This document shows, piece by piece, positions 11,761-23,859 of a DNA stretch of 64,000 bases (position 1 is its first letter; every line of letters starts with the position of its first letter). The DNA comes from Chrysoperla carnea (lineage: Eukaryota > Arthropoda > Insecta > Neuroptera > Chrysopidae): the NCBI RefSeq assembly GCF_905475395.1, contig NC_058342.1, positions 25,950,640-26,014,639 on the forward strand, read 5' to 3'. Position numbers and translations under genes: made by a program. A model generated the notes under the pieces. That model made no database searches. It was not told the origin of the DNA and worked only from the letters and a program-made list of their open reading frames with translations.

Positions 11761-11763
11761 CAC

Positions 11764-11991
11764 CGAAAAAATAAACAACTTTTGTCTGAAACATTTTCTC
11801 TTAAACATCACTGTTTACCCTTGAGGGCACATTCAGGTGCAAATTATATGGTATGTATTATATGGGAATATCAGTTCTGTGTGACTATCTACTTACATGA
11901 CGTAAAAAAATCCGTCATCACCACTGTATATACATAGTATTTCAACAGTTAACTCAGTCAATTGTTTGTTTTCACTTGTTTTATCTCAAAT
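11764..11991 (+). repeat. Rep-A copy 4, 3' part
   Basis: The copy runs from AAATAAACAACTTTTGTCTG to the terminal GTTTGTTTTCACTTGTTTTA. It abuts the minisatellite block directly. Confidence 0.8.
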
Positions 11992-12392
11992 AGTTTTGGA
12001 GATATTTTCTGGGCAGAAAAAGTTCAAGACTATTATGCTGTGCTCTTGTTAGAGATGTAATTTATTTATTGGATTTAACTCACAAAACGCTACAAGTCTT
12101 CAAAAGTTTATCTTGCATGTAGAATTGGTGGAATAATCTGTTTTAAATGACTGTAGTATTAAATAATTATGATAAATTTTATCATAGTTTTTATGTTTTT
12201 CACGATAAGAGATACAATTATTACCTAACATATATTTTATTAAATGTCAATCTAACAATTGTGTAGATTAACTTTCATAGCTTGGATTATTTTTAATTGT
12301 CAACACGTTATAAAGAATATTACTCTCCGCAGTCAAGTACTCCAACAGCACTGAAAAATATTATTTGCTCTAGGTGCCAGTCACATAACTAA

Positions 12393-12528
12393 TCAAGTTA
12401 GCAACTAATATAAATTCATTGAATTTAAATCTAAGTTATGAATAAAAATAATATTTGTATCACGTAAATGATTTTTAATGCTTTAAAAATATCGTAAAAA
12501 ATAAAATTTATACGTCAATTTGACTAGT
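12393..12528 (+). repeat. Dispersed repeat shared with 20367-20505
   Basis: The two segments are nearly identical from TCAAGTTAGCAACTAAT to TTTGACTAGTTTTT, including TATGAATAAAAATAATATTT. Both are non-coding and have no terminal structure I can define. The bases 11992-12392 before it hold nothing recognised. Confidence 0.7.
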
Positions 12529-14884
12529 TTTTAAAAAATTGTCTAGGGACGGCAAATTTCTAAAACTGGGTTTGGCTTAGAAGAGTAAAAGTTTTGAAAA
12601 AATTCAAACTTATGGTATCTTTAGTCACATATAATACGAAAAATGACCTAGCGCTTAGAGTAAGCATACCATGTTTTATTATTTCTGAGTATTTTCATTT
12701 CCTGTTTATACTTTCAAAGTCGGAAAAACTAATACTAAGTTTCTTCGTTCGGAGAGCAAAGTAAAAAATTTAAGATTTCAATAACTTTTCTCTTTCATAA
12801 ATATCGAGTAAAAAATAAACATTGATACTTCAAAATTACTCTGAAAATTATGGTTTTAGAAAAAAAGTTAACTACAAAGTTGAAAGAAGAGGAAAACGTG
12901 TTTTTGCAATCAAAAATGAATCAAGCACTTTTACATTGAAACGTGCATTCAAGGTATATTATTTTGAAAATGGACGAGATCGATTTTCGTCTTAGTTCAA
13001 GTTTCTTAAGTCGATTTTCATGGTCATTGAAATTAATTTTCATAGTTCTTGAAGTCAATTTTCAAGACCTTTAGATTCAAGTTTATCTCGATACATGTTA
13101 AAATTTAAAATCTCAAGTAAGATCCAAATTAGCCTTAAAGATCAACTTAAAGGTCAATTTCAAAATCATTGTCTAGAACGGCTCTTTGAATGTTTCAACT
13201 TTTTTTCTGAAATCATTACTTTAGAAATTTTAGAGTGCTCGTAATTGGTTTACACCGTGTATATTCCTCCGAACACATGTAATTTCGGCTTTATTTACTG
13301 TAGAAGACGAAATTATAATCTTTCTTATAACGGAAGCTCTAAAACGGCTAACCTAAGTTAATACAACCCGGATGAACCCAGCTTTACGTATTTGGAGTAA
13401 ACTATTAATAGAAGTATTAATTTTATAATTATTTGTTACTTTTTAGTGCATTTTTTTTAAGTTGATTCTATTCTTCTAAAATATTCATTTTATCGCGTGT
13501 TCAAATAAAAACTAACCGAAATATGTAAAAAATCGTAATAAAAGGTAATCGATTTAGCACGATTAAAAAAATCAACAAATTTTTGTAATATTTAACAATT
13601 TTCTATCAAACATATGCACCAATTATCTAAACGATATAATTTTTTGGTCGAAGGTAAATTTATAGATTTGTAAAAGGGAAATATGAAATGTGATTATTAT
13701 TAAATTTATTATATTATTAAATTTTCTCAAATTTTCGTTTTAATTGTAAACTTTAATTGAAGCTTCGTGGAGCCCTTCTCATATATTATAGCAGGCGCTG
13801 GATGGGGTTGAGTGTGCAAAATATGAGTACCACATTTTGTCAATTGATTCTTGAAAAGAAAAGCTTATAGATTAATATTCTGGATCTTGCCAGAAACCCC
13901 ACTGGTCCAATTCTTACATACCCCCCTCTACAGAAACAGTTAAATGACATTTTTTCGTAAACTTCTTCGTTTTCGAGATACTAACAGTTTAATGTTTGGA
14001 AAAACTCCAAAAAAGCCATTTTAAAAGCTGAAAACGGGGCTTACAATTACATTTTTGAGCTTATCAAAATTCTAAAATAATGTTTGCACATTCTTTATGA
14101 AGTTAAGAAGATGAACTTTATGAAATCTGAAATCCATTATTAATTTCAATGACAATAAATAAATATTTTATTTCAATTTTTTTCAATTAATTAAGTGGAA
14201 AAGCAAATAGAGAAAAATTGAAGTTAAACATTTAATTATTATCATTGAAATTAATTCAGCTGAATGGTTTAAAATTGACACCGATATATAAAAACTGTTG
14301 ATTTTACTCGCAACCTTTTTTATTTAAACTTAAACAGGTAACAAATCGAAGATTTTGTACAATTATTACCCTTTACGTAATCAATTTTAACCCTATTTTT
14401 TTAAAAGTTTTTAAAATATAAAAACGCAAGTCAATTACTATCGAACAAATGAATGAAATATACCCCGAAGGGTTAAATAACTCATTTATTAATTATTATA
14501 ATCGCATATAGAAATAGATATTAGTATTCCACAAGAAAAGGAAATAATTTATTTACAAAACCGCATACTTATTACAAACACATTAACGACTAAGTGTTGT
14601 AACAACCACTAAGGGAGGATTCTGTTTAAATCAGAACATGATGTCCCCCATAAAACTTCTTTTAAAGTTATTTTTTGATTGGTTAACTACAAAACGAGAT
14701 ATTTAGGTGTATAGATTAAAATGGCCCATCCTGTATGCATAGCTATAAGACTACACTGCATACAACAAAGTAGTTTTGCTGCTTACTGTAGTGTACACTA
14801 CTACAACCAAATACAAAAAAATTAATACAAGCATACACCTCTCCATTCCAAATAATACGTTAAATGTAATATTGAGGCTTAAGG
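12529..14884. other. AT-rich intergenic DNA
   Basis: No gene, RNA or clear mobile element. Positions 12960-13180 contain loosely repeated GTCGATTTTCA- and AAGTCAATTTTCAA-like motifs, perhaps a decayed minisatellite. Confidence 0.4.
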
Positions 14885-15070
14885 CGCTTGAGGCGCTTAA
14901 TATCAAGAATGAATCGAAAAATAATTAGGCATGTGAGAAATTGAGCGCTTTAAGCTTTTAAAAATAGTCGGGTATAGATAAAATTATTTTCTACTTTTTA
15001 GTACAATAAAAGCTTGCCCCTTAAAAAGTATTTTTTATTAAAATTTTTAATTTAAGACTAAAAAAAATGT
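14885..15070 (+). repeat. Dispersed repeat shared with 231-425
   Basis: It begins GCGCTTGAGGCGCTTAATAT and ends with a T-rich TTAAGACTAAAAAAAATG tract. Relative to 231-425, one half of the sequence is inverted. The inversion lies between matching GCTTRARGCGCT sequences, so it probably arose by recombination within the element. Confidence 0.6.
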
Positions 15071-15843
15071 TTATATATCAAATATAGTGGAAGCGATAAA
15101 ATTTGACTTGCAAGATTTGATTACAGACAGACAACGGGACAGGTGAAACTAAATAAAAGCTTGTAAAATAACCTTATTTTCTCCTAACGAAAGACATTTT
15201 CAAATTATTTAGAAAATAAATAAAATTTGTTCAGAACAATCAGTGATTATGAGTAACTGACGAGTAATTCTTAACAAATTATGTTAAATTCGAAGAAACG
15301 TTGTCATATTAATCGATAAAATGACACATTCACTCAAAAAGGTCAAATAAAAGGGCATTGAATAACATGCTATAAATCTGTAACAATCGTACACATCAAT
15401 GCTTTATTCAGTTTTTAATATTTTGAAACTCTCTTCCTTGACAAATGGAAGCGATGGAAAAATCAGACCATGCTTAAATGCATTGCCATCCAAACTGAAC
15501 GTGTATACAAAATTTCAGCTCAATCGATTGAGGGTATTGTAGCTGTGCTTTGTAGCTTTTTTAAATCTGAACAAAAGCTCAGAGTTATTTGACCACCACC
15601 TCTTCAAACAGTTTGCTACCGGACGTTAAGTGTTTTATTTAAGGAATGTAACCGAAAAAGTTGAGAGTTCGAAAAGTTTTTAAAGTCTATGTTTATAATT
15701 CGTAAACAAAGAGAATAAAATGATTAATTTTTTATGATAGTTTTAGAGGTCATGTCTCGTGAAATGACCCTCTTATTAACTGAATATAATTACGTAGAGG
15801 TTGGCAACCCTACTTGTCCATATTATATGCTTCATTAAAAAAA
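15071..15843. other. Intergenic DNA
   Basis: Nothing coding is recognised. Around 15500 the phrase ACAAAATTTCAGCTCAATCG resembles motifs near the 3' ends of insect retroelements, but too little remains to classify it. Confidence 0.35.
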
Positions 15844-16246
15844 TCTCTATATAATTATTATAAATGAGAAAGTACGCATGTTTGTTTGTTTGTTACGCTT
15901 TCACGCTTAAACTAGCGAATGGCTCTTAATGAAACTGTACAGCAATATAGCTGATATATCAGAATAACACATGAGATATAATTTATAAAGATATATTTAA
16001 AAAAATTAAAAAAATTAATTTAATTTGACATTACCATAAATTACAGATTTCTGTAAGAGTAGTCATTTGACATTACCATAAATTACAGATTTCTGTAAAA
16101 ATAGTCAATATAAAATATTTCACGGCCATCTTTTCTGATACACTCAATGAATAATTACAACTATTATACATTTAAGGGATAAGCGGGAGTAATCTTTACA
16201 CAATCTTTACTTTTAAACCCAGCGAAGCGGGTGGGTATCACTCTAG
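15844..16246 (+). mobile_element. Non-autonomous Helitron
   Basis: The element starts with TCTCTATATAATTATTATAA after an A and ends with CTAG before a T, matching the A/T insertion rule of Helitrons. Just before the end is the GC-rich CCCAGCGAAGCGGGTGGG, a short hairpin-forming terminus of the kind rolling-circle elements carry. It has no terminal inverted repeats and no Rep/helicase coding sequence. Inside is a tandem duplication of about 43 bp (TTTGACATTACCATAAATTA...; 16022-16107). Confidence 0.75.
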
Positions 16247-16789
16247 TAAGTAAATAAAATTTTGTTTGTGTTTAAAAGTTTACAATGTTTTAGTCATGAC
16301 TAAAGTGTGATCGATACTTTATAGTTTACAAATAAATTTTCCTAGAAATAAAAGCGTATTTATTTGAAGTCATAAGTATGAATCATTGTATAAGGTATAT
16401 AATTTAATGCGATAAGTTTGTATCGATGGCAAAGAATAAATACTACTGATAGTTGAATAAATAAGACGGAAAATATTATTAATTGTAGATAATCTGTCGG
16501 ACAATACCGATTTCCATACTTTTTTTTTCATGTTCCTTGACATTTAGTTATCCGGTCAAATAAAATAAAATAAACGGTCTGAAACAACGGACAAGACTTT
16601 ATTATATTCTAAAATTGATATATTATTCTTGTAATGAGGAACAGGCTTAGGTATTTATTGGATTTAATATAATATTTAGAAGGATGTAGTTTGGTAAGGA
16701 TGAGGTTAAGCAAAGATTACCAAGTTACAAAAGTTACTTAAAAAGACATTTTAAGTAATATTCGATTAATTTTGGGTAGGGTTTATTTG

Positions 16790-17140
16790 ACCACTTTTGA
16801 CGATTTCATGCCCTCCAGCTTCACGGGCCCAGAAGGAGGGGTCTCAGAGAGGAGTTATATCAAACCTAGGACCTTATTGATATAAACCCTGATACGAAGT
16901 TTCACTGCTGTGCCCTCAGTATCTCCCTAGAAAATCCCATTTTCCTGTATTTGGAAAGGTTTTTCCTAGGATGTGGGCCTTCTCGATTTTACATATTTTC
17001 CCGGATATGTGGCTTATACCAAGCCTAGGAACACCTTAAGATTCAGCCTTGTGCCAAGTTTCATCGAAATCGTTAGAACCGTTTTTGAGAAATCCCCAAA
17101 AATCCTGTTTTGGCCTAGAGGGAAGTACCCTTGAAAAAAG
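16790..17140 (+). repeat. GC-richer relic with retroelement-like motif
   Basis: This block is clearly less AT-rich than its neighbours. It contains two imperfect repeats with CCTAGGA and the phrase AGTTTCATCGAAATCGTTAG followed by AACCGTTTTTGAGA, a motif type common near the 3' ends of arthropod retroelements. All frames are broken. I cannot assign a family. The preceding 16247-16789 shows nothing. Confidence 0.35.
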
Positions 17141-17187
17141 GCCTAGGGAAAAAATGAAAAAATCGTCTGGAATAATGTAAGCACTGA

Positions 17188-17256
17188 TATTCAACACATT
17201 CTATACAGGGTATTTCAACATTTAACTCAGTCAATTGTTTGTTTTCATTTGTTTTA
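17188..17256 (+). repeat. Rep-A copy 5, terminal fragment
   Basis: Only the final block is present: ATACAGGGTATTTCAACATT to GTTTGTTTTCATTTGTTTTA. Confidence 0.7.
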
Positions 17257-17574
17257 AATTATATGTTTGAAAGTTTTATTATTAGAATATCTGAGCAAAC
17301 TTGTATTAGACAAAAAGAACTTTTAGAACTGTATATAATATGTTGACAGTATATAAGTTGCAACAGTTCGAAAAAATAAATAAACGTGATAAGATTCGAT
17401 TCACAGATATCTTTAAATATCTTAAAATATCTTTTTAGTGTTCTTTACAACATGTGATTTAGAACACGTGTAGACATTATATTTTTCATACAGAGACATT
17501 CGAAAAAATTGATTGTGACACTGTCCCGAGTAGGAAATGGGTAGTTCTTCAAACTGATTAATTTCATTTTTAAT

Positions 17575-18500
17575 TAAATTTTTTGAATTCTGATGACGTA
17601 AGTTAAAAAATTCGATTTTTTTAATAACACAGGTAAATTTGATCCGATGTTATTGGAATTTTTTATGAAACCCACTATTTTTGGGCTATTTTTTTTAGCT
17701 GTGATATCAGTTTTTCGCTAGCTATAACTTAGGTGCTTTATTCCGGGACCAGGACTAATCATGCTTGAAACCTATTAGAGCTAGGTTAATTTTGATCACA
17801 AATTTGACAAGTATGACTCAAATTTAGTTGGACTACATACTTGGTTTATCAAAATTGGATAAAATTAGAATGTAATAGAGCAAAATTAAATTTTTAAGAT
17901 TTTGATGACGTCATAAAGTTAAAAAATTCGATTTTTTTTATAACATAGGCAAATTTCATCCGATGTTATCCGAATTTTTTTGAAACCCACAAATTTTGGG
18001 TCATTCTTTTAAGCTATGATGTCATTTTTTCGCTAACTATCACTTATGTGCTCAATTCCGGGATTAGGACTCCATATTCTTGAAACCTATTATAGCTAGG
18101 TTAATTTTGATCACAAATTTGAAAAGTATGACCCAAATTTAGTAGAATTAAATACTTTGTTTACCAAAATTGGATAGAATTTGGATGTGATAGAGCAAAA
18201 TTAAAGTTTTTGGATTCTGATGACGTCATAAAGTTAAAATATTCCATTTTTTTAACGCAGGCAAATTTAATCCGATCTCCATGGAATTTTTTTTTAAACC
18301 CACTAATTTTGGGTCATTCTTTTTAGCTGTGATGTCAGTTTTACACTAGCTTTCACTTATGTGCTCAATTCCGGGATTAGGATTCCATATTCTTGAAACC
18401 TATTATAGCTAGGTTAATTTTGATCACAAATTTGAAAAGTATGACCCAAATTTAGTAGAATTAAATACTTGCTTTACCAAAATTGGATAAAATTTGGGGA
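17575..18500 (+). repeat. Three-copy tandem array of a ~312-bp unit
   Basis: The landmark TGATGACGT occurs at 17591, 17903 and 18218, giving periods of 312 and 315 bp. Each unit contains TCCGAT...GGAATTTTTT, AAACCCAC.A.TTTTGGG, TTCCGGGA..AGGACT and TAGCTAGGTTAATTTTGATC. The second and third units are closer to each other than to the first. The unit is non-coding. It looks like a short satellite or a tandemly duplicated element fragment. Confidence 0.85.
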
Positions 18501-18775
18501 CACGAAATTATTTTTAGATTTTCCTTTTTTTTAAACACAAGTTGTAACATTATTGTAAAATTTGTTATTACGATTTACGGTGAGCAAATAATAACTTTCT
18601 ATCAGAAAGTTAATAAAAACTGGTATACCGTTTAAAATAACTCGGTAAATTTATTTTTAGCTTACAAATTAAGTAGATTAGAATTTCGTGTTAATAAATT
18701 TGAATTAATTTTTAGGAAAAGATTTTTATTTATATACAGGATTGTTTTCCACTTTCAGTCGCACTGAAAACTGAA

Positions 18776-19146
18776 AAGTGATAAATTTAAAACAAAAGTT
18801 GTTTATTTTTTTATAAGTTTTTTTTTTTTCCTGGAAGTCTATCTCTAACGGTATACAAGAGGTCCCTAAGATTTAAGACTCAATTGACCTATTTTGCTCA
18901 TTTACGAAATCGACCTCACTTTTTAAGTCCTAAGCACGCTGTAAAAATTGCACTTCGATATCTTTTTTTCCTTTTTTGAGTTATCGTGTTATCAGACAGA
19001 CAGACGGGCAATCGAAAATGGACTACTTAGGTTATTTTATGAAAATCTATACCAAAACTTTGTTGGTAGTATCAATATTTTTAAGCGTTACAAACTTGGG
19101 ACTAAACTTAGTATACCTTGATATATTTCATATATACATGGTATAA
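18776..19146 (-). repeat. Rep-A copy 6
   Basis: The copy runs in minus orientation from AAACAAAAGTTGTTTATTTT through CAGACAGACAGACGGGCAA to CATATATACATGGTATAAAA. Confidence 0.8.
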
Positions 19147-19486
19147 AAAAACATTCAGTCGAACATAGTAATTCCTCATTACTTGTTGTCAGTTAAAACA
19201 GGCCAAACGTTTTCGATTTTCGATTACCATGACTTACAGCCCTTAGTTCAAGGCCAATTCTGCCAATCTGCCAAACCTCATCCCTATAAATCCAGTACAT
19301 ATCATATTTTTACATTTATTTTTCATGATTGTCATTTGCACGATATCGATCTTTTCGTACCATGCATTACATATAGCACAGGGCATAATGACGCGCGTTT
19401 AAGAAAAATTAATTCAACATAATTTATTCAAAAAACGAATTCATAATTTTTGTAGTATTGGGTCTGTTATAATCCTGAAATATTCT

Positions 19487-19790
19487 GCATGGGCGGCAGA
19501 TAGCTGCCTCTCTTTAGAGATTCAAAAAGAACCCACGAATTATTAAACAAAAAATTTTCTTCCAAAAGTTTACCCCTTTAACCTTCTTAACATTATCGAA
19601 TAGATTTAGTATGAAATTAGAATCGCTGAAGTTAATTTTCAAAGATTTTGAGAAAAATGGAACTAAATTTTTGCGTTTTTTGTCCTATAATTTTACTTGA
19701 ACATACCTAGAATTCATACCATTCCTATTCTCCGTAAATCAACTTGGACCCCTATTTGTCATCGGCTGGCGACGCCTTCGCCAAGATATA
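19487..19790 (+). repeat. Rep-D repeat, copy 2
   Basis: It matches 10130-10475 and starts with GCATGGGCGGCAG. It ends with CATCGGCTGGCGACGCC. It is non-coding; the preceding 19147-19486 and following 19791-20195 hold nothing I recognise. Confidence 0.65.
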
Positions 19791-20199
19791 TACCTTTCCA
19801 TTGAGTGTTCTCCTATGTTTCGTCTCGAAAGGGCAACATAGGGAGGGGCTGGATAGGGATTCAGAGACTTCACACGAGTACACCACTATACCCTAGACTA
19901 ATATGTATACAATAATAATGTTATTCACATACTAAACGTGCTACCCCTAAATATACACAGATTATGACTCATTGGATTCTACCATGAAAAAGACACATAC
20001 GAACTTTTTTTTTATACAATGAACTTTAATAGCCACCACCAAAGCACCAACCAGTCAGCCACTAAACAATTGAATATATTTTTTTAAACAAACGCAAAAA
20101 AAAATATACATATTATATTTTATTCGTTATAGGTAAAATATTAGTATACATAATTGTTTGGTAAGTGTGGTCCAAAAAATTGAACACATCTCGAGAATA

Positions 20200-20346
20200 T
20201 CGATGATTTGCTTTAAAGTGGATTAACGATATCGATTTTTTGCTTTAAAGTAGATTAAAGATATCGATTTTTTGCTTAAAAGTAGATTAGAGATATCGAT
20301 TTTTTGCTTTAAAGTAGATTAGAGATATCGATTTTCGCTTTAAAGT
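20200..20346 (+). repeat. Minisatellite, 32-bp unit
   Basis: About 4.5 copies of GATATCGATTTTTTGCTTTA followed by AAGTAGATTAGA are arranged head to tail with few differences. The unit contains overlapping GATATC and ATCGAT palindromes. Confidence 0.85.
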
Positions 20347-20366
20347 AGTTCGGCCGTCACATGAAT

Positions 20367-20505
20367 TCAAGTTAGCAACTAATTTATACTCATTAAATTT
20401 AAATCTAAGCTATGAATAAAAATAATATTTATATCACGTAAATGTTTTTAAATGCTTTAAAAATATTGTAAAAGATAAAATTTATACGTCCATTTGACTA
20501 GTTTT
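20367..20505 (+). repeat. Dispersed repeat shared with 12393-12528
   Basis: Near-identical, non-coding partner of 12393-12528, ending in TTTGACTAGTTTTTGACG. Confidence 0.7.
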
Positions 20506-20541
20506 TGACGTTTAAACGTACAAAATCAAGGTTTTTTTTAT

Positions 20542-20660
20542 GTTTTCTTTTTGGAAAGCGTCGTAAATTAATTTTTTTGCATAAACAGAATCTGTGATAA
20601 ATTTCCTTCATGATGAAAACTTTTTTTAAACTCAATCAATTAATTTTTGTACAATAAACA
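20542..20660 (+). repeat. Dispersed repeat shared with 53921-54050
   Basis: The shared core is TTTTCTTTTTGGAAAGCG, then GCATAAACAGAATCTGTGAT and TTCATGATGAAAACTTT. It is non-coding. Confidence 0.7.
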
Positions 20661-20666
20661 TTATTG

Positions 20667-20985
20667 TATAGTATTAATTACTTATATTTTGTATGGTATT
20701 ACATTGACTTATATTTTTCTATGATTTTTTATTAGAAAACTTAATAATAACGTGTGTAAATTATACATTGAACTGTCACCAACTGACAGATCACATATTA
20801 ATACGTCATCAACAGAGAGCGCCAAAATGACTGCGTTTAAACATCTCAAAATTATTCTCTATTTTAAATATTTTTTTACATTTAATTACAGCATTTTTAA
20901 ACAGTATTTATATTTTTACTATGTTATAACGGTGTAAAACAATGAATCAAAAATAAATAAAAAAAATACATGAATATTCTCTATT
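20667..20985 (+). repeat. Rep-C repeat, copy 1
   Basis: It is closely similar to 59453-59819, sharing ATACATTGAACTGT, CATCAACAGAGAGCGCCAAA and CAGCATTTTTAAACAGTATT. The two copies share a short readable frame, but changes are spread over all codon positions, so I regard it as non-coding. Confidence 0.75.
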
Positions 20986-21389
20986 GATCGTACTAGTAAG
21001 ATTATTTCAGGCCACTTTGTAAGGACGCAAAATATACACAATTTATGCTGCAATTATTAAACAACCAAAAGGATAAATAGCGTGCCTTGTGAAATATTAT
21101 CCAGTAAAAAAAGTAACCTCACCTTTTAACTTCGAGTAACATTTATCTATTTAATCAGACACGTACTGTTAAAATAAAAATATAAATAAATATGATATAT
21201 TTATGATAAAAAAATTGTGTATTTTCGTCAATCACTCCAGGTTTTTTTTTTGAACATGTCTATTACAATGTATTTACGTCATTAAATAATTTCAATTTTC
21301 TTAATGGTTCAGTACCAGGAAGATCGGTATTTTTATCTATTATGCCCAAAAAATAAGGTGACATTGTATTTATTTTGAAAATTCTTTAT

Positions 21390-21665
21390 TTATTCTTCCA
21401 AATCAATTTCATCCCCTTCCGATGCAATGCACTTATGCCAACAGATTTTCCAATCTTCGAAACACTGGTTGTAGTCACTTTCCGGGATTGTCTTCAGTTC
21501 CGCCTTCATTGCGGCTTGAATCTCCTCTATCGTATCAAAACGGTGAAAAACAATTCCTTTTTCGGGTCCCATTACAGGAATAAAAAGATACTTTCCTACA
21601 GGAATAAAAAGTGCTTTATACTTTTGAATTTATCAATTATAACATTTATTAACAAATTTTTTTAG
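21390..21665 (-). pseudogene. Mariner-type transposase, C-terminal relic
   Basis: A minus-strand frame of 60 codons from 21572 to the stop at 21390 encodes the end of a mariner-like transposase. It includes FDTIEEIQAAMKAELKTIPE, then DYNQCFEDWKICWHKCIASE and GDEIDLEE. The family normally has this W-K-x-C-I segment downstream of the catalytic DD34D core; the catalytic part is absent here. The family usually has a few more residues (a D-Y-F-x-G stretch) before the final acidic tail, so a small in-frame deletion is likely. The frame extends a little upstream of the ATG through a duplicated TTTTTATTCCTGTA, then meets a stop. It is a fragment and not functional. Confidence 0.8.
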
Positions 21666-23859
21666 TAAAAAAAACTGACAATCTTTATACCTTTTTGAGG
21701 GTTTTTTAAAATGTATTTTGACACATGACATTGTTTTGTTTTTGTAATGAGATTGTTTGAAAAATAATTTAAATATTATTTTTGACACATATGTTCATTT
21801 GTTTTAAGTCACCCAAATCCTTTTTTATTTTGCTCAATAGATGGCAGAAATACTTTAATTGTATATATGTAAGAGCTTCAATTTGGCTCGATCAAGGCTT
21901 TAATGTGGTTGCCTGATGTTTATGATACTGAAATATTTTCAAAGAATAAAATGTTATCCGTTCTCCATAGAAGTATAATATGATACAAAGAAGGAACCTT
22001 TAAAAATTGTTCATTAGACATTGCATGATGTTTTGTGTTGAGGTCTTTATTTAAAAAATAATAAATAAATTGAAATATAACATTTAAATGTTCCGTAAAA
22101 TGAAGTTTTTAACACGTTCGGTAGTAACATTAAAAATCTCTTGGGTATTCATTGGAAATAACATTTTTCTTTGAAATAAATATAAGTCTAGTCTATATTG
22201 GCGCACGACACTACTAAAAAAACTTAGCGCTAGGGTTGCCACCTCGGCTAGGTCTCTCGCTCGACACATTATGAAGGTGGTGTTGTGGGAAGAGGATTGT
22301 TGAGAAGCGGGATTTTGAAAAAACTCCAATTTCATCATATTTAATTTATTTCAACTACATCAAAGTTATAAGTACAAAGTAATATAAATATATTAGAAAT
22401 TTGTCCATATTGTCCATCATTTTGCACGAAAACTATCAGTCCGTTTGTTTTGGCATTAATCCTTAAGTATCTATCAACATTTAATCACAAGGCATAAAAA
22501 TTTTACACAAGCATGACTCAAACAAAACGAACAAACATGAAAATTCTGCACGAACGTGAGTCAAATAGAACGAATGTAAAAGTTTTACAACTGACTTCTT
22601 ATCGTGATACCAACAAAATAAGCTGAAAAGTCCTATAAACACTAAAATCTTGAACAAAATCAATTCTCATTACTCTAGTTGCTGAGATCAAATCCATCGT
22701 GGTGGCGATTCAGCAATCATGCCTAATGCTAATTTTCGTTTTTTCGACCCTGGCCACGCGGTAACCCGGAAAAATTTTCAAAAGCCCGGCCACCCGGTAA
22801 AACCTTCTAAGCCCGTCACATTCGGGCAAGGCCCGAACAGGTTTAAAAAACTAATCGATCAAATAATTTTTTTAACTTTTAGATGGGTCTTAAAAGAATA
22901 AAGTCAGAAAAGTTTTATTGGGATAAATAGTCTAAAATTTATCGCGATAATAACCGCTTTATCCCCAAGTTGGCACACCTATAGAATTTTGTAAATACAG
23001 ACAATTTTTTGCATCCAAAATGTTTTTAAAAAAACAGGCAATTTTTTTACACAAATATGTTAAAAGTAGCAAGATAAATTACGTTTCTAAAAACTTTTCA
23101 AATATAACTTTTTAGACTCGAAAACAACCGCTTTCGAATCTTATATTAAGTTTCGCGTCAAGTAATATAAATTATCTCCAAAATGAAACATAGATTACGT
23201 TAGAACAAAATTGTAAATTGATCAGACAACGTTTTTTTAGTCCCATCTATACAAAACCCAAAAAAATTTGTTAGTTCGAATAAGAGTGTACCAAAACATA
23301 CTGGTCTATATGGTATGTTTATACATATACATTTTTTAGGATTCCGTAGTCAAATTATAATAAAAACCTTTAAATGAAACCCCTTCCCAGCCTTATTTAA
23401 TCCTTCTTTTGATGTAGAAAATGAAACCATCCCTGATTGCTTAATTTCCTTCCCTTTTTCTCGAACTTCCTTTAAGGATGTAAGGTGTAATATTGTATAG
23501 GTATTTGTTTAAAAAAACAGTGACCGGGTAACAGCTAGACCTAAGTAAAAACAAAGTTCAACTCAGACCTTTTTGTATAGCTTCAGTTCACGTTCTTATA
23601 GATTCTAGTTAGATACTACGTAACCTTAAGTTAAATAAATACACTTGACTTTTAATTTTTCTAAAATTTTTAAGAATAGATGGTTAATAATTAATACCTC
23701 ACAAGTAGATTTATTTGAATATTAAATTAAATTTTTCGAATTGAACACTGAAAAAAAATCTGTGATTTCATTAAATTCGTTGCCATATAATTATATAATT
23801 AACAATTTATTTATTTATTTTTTTATTCAATCACTGAAAATCAGACATAGGTACATTAA
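21666..23859. other. Intergenic DNA
   Basis: No gene recognised. A less AT-rich patch at 22700-22830 gives a plus frame rich in Pro, Gly and Lys that resembles no protein I know. Positions 22225-22245 (CTAGGGTTGCCACC) look like a single hAT-type terminus, but no partner end was found. Confidence 0.35.

Noticed and set aside
20752..20937. Shared peptide between 20752-20937 and 59436-59672 as a conserved gene
   Set aside because: Changes between the two copies are spread over all codon positions and one copy has a 37-base insertion, so it is a non-coding repeat (Rep-C).
22700..22830. Bacterial insert or transferred gene in the GC-richer patch
   Set aside because: There is no recognisable protein or ribosome-binding context; composition alone is not enough.
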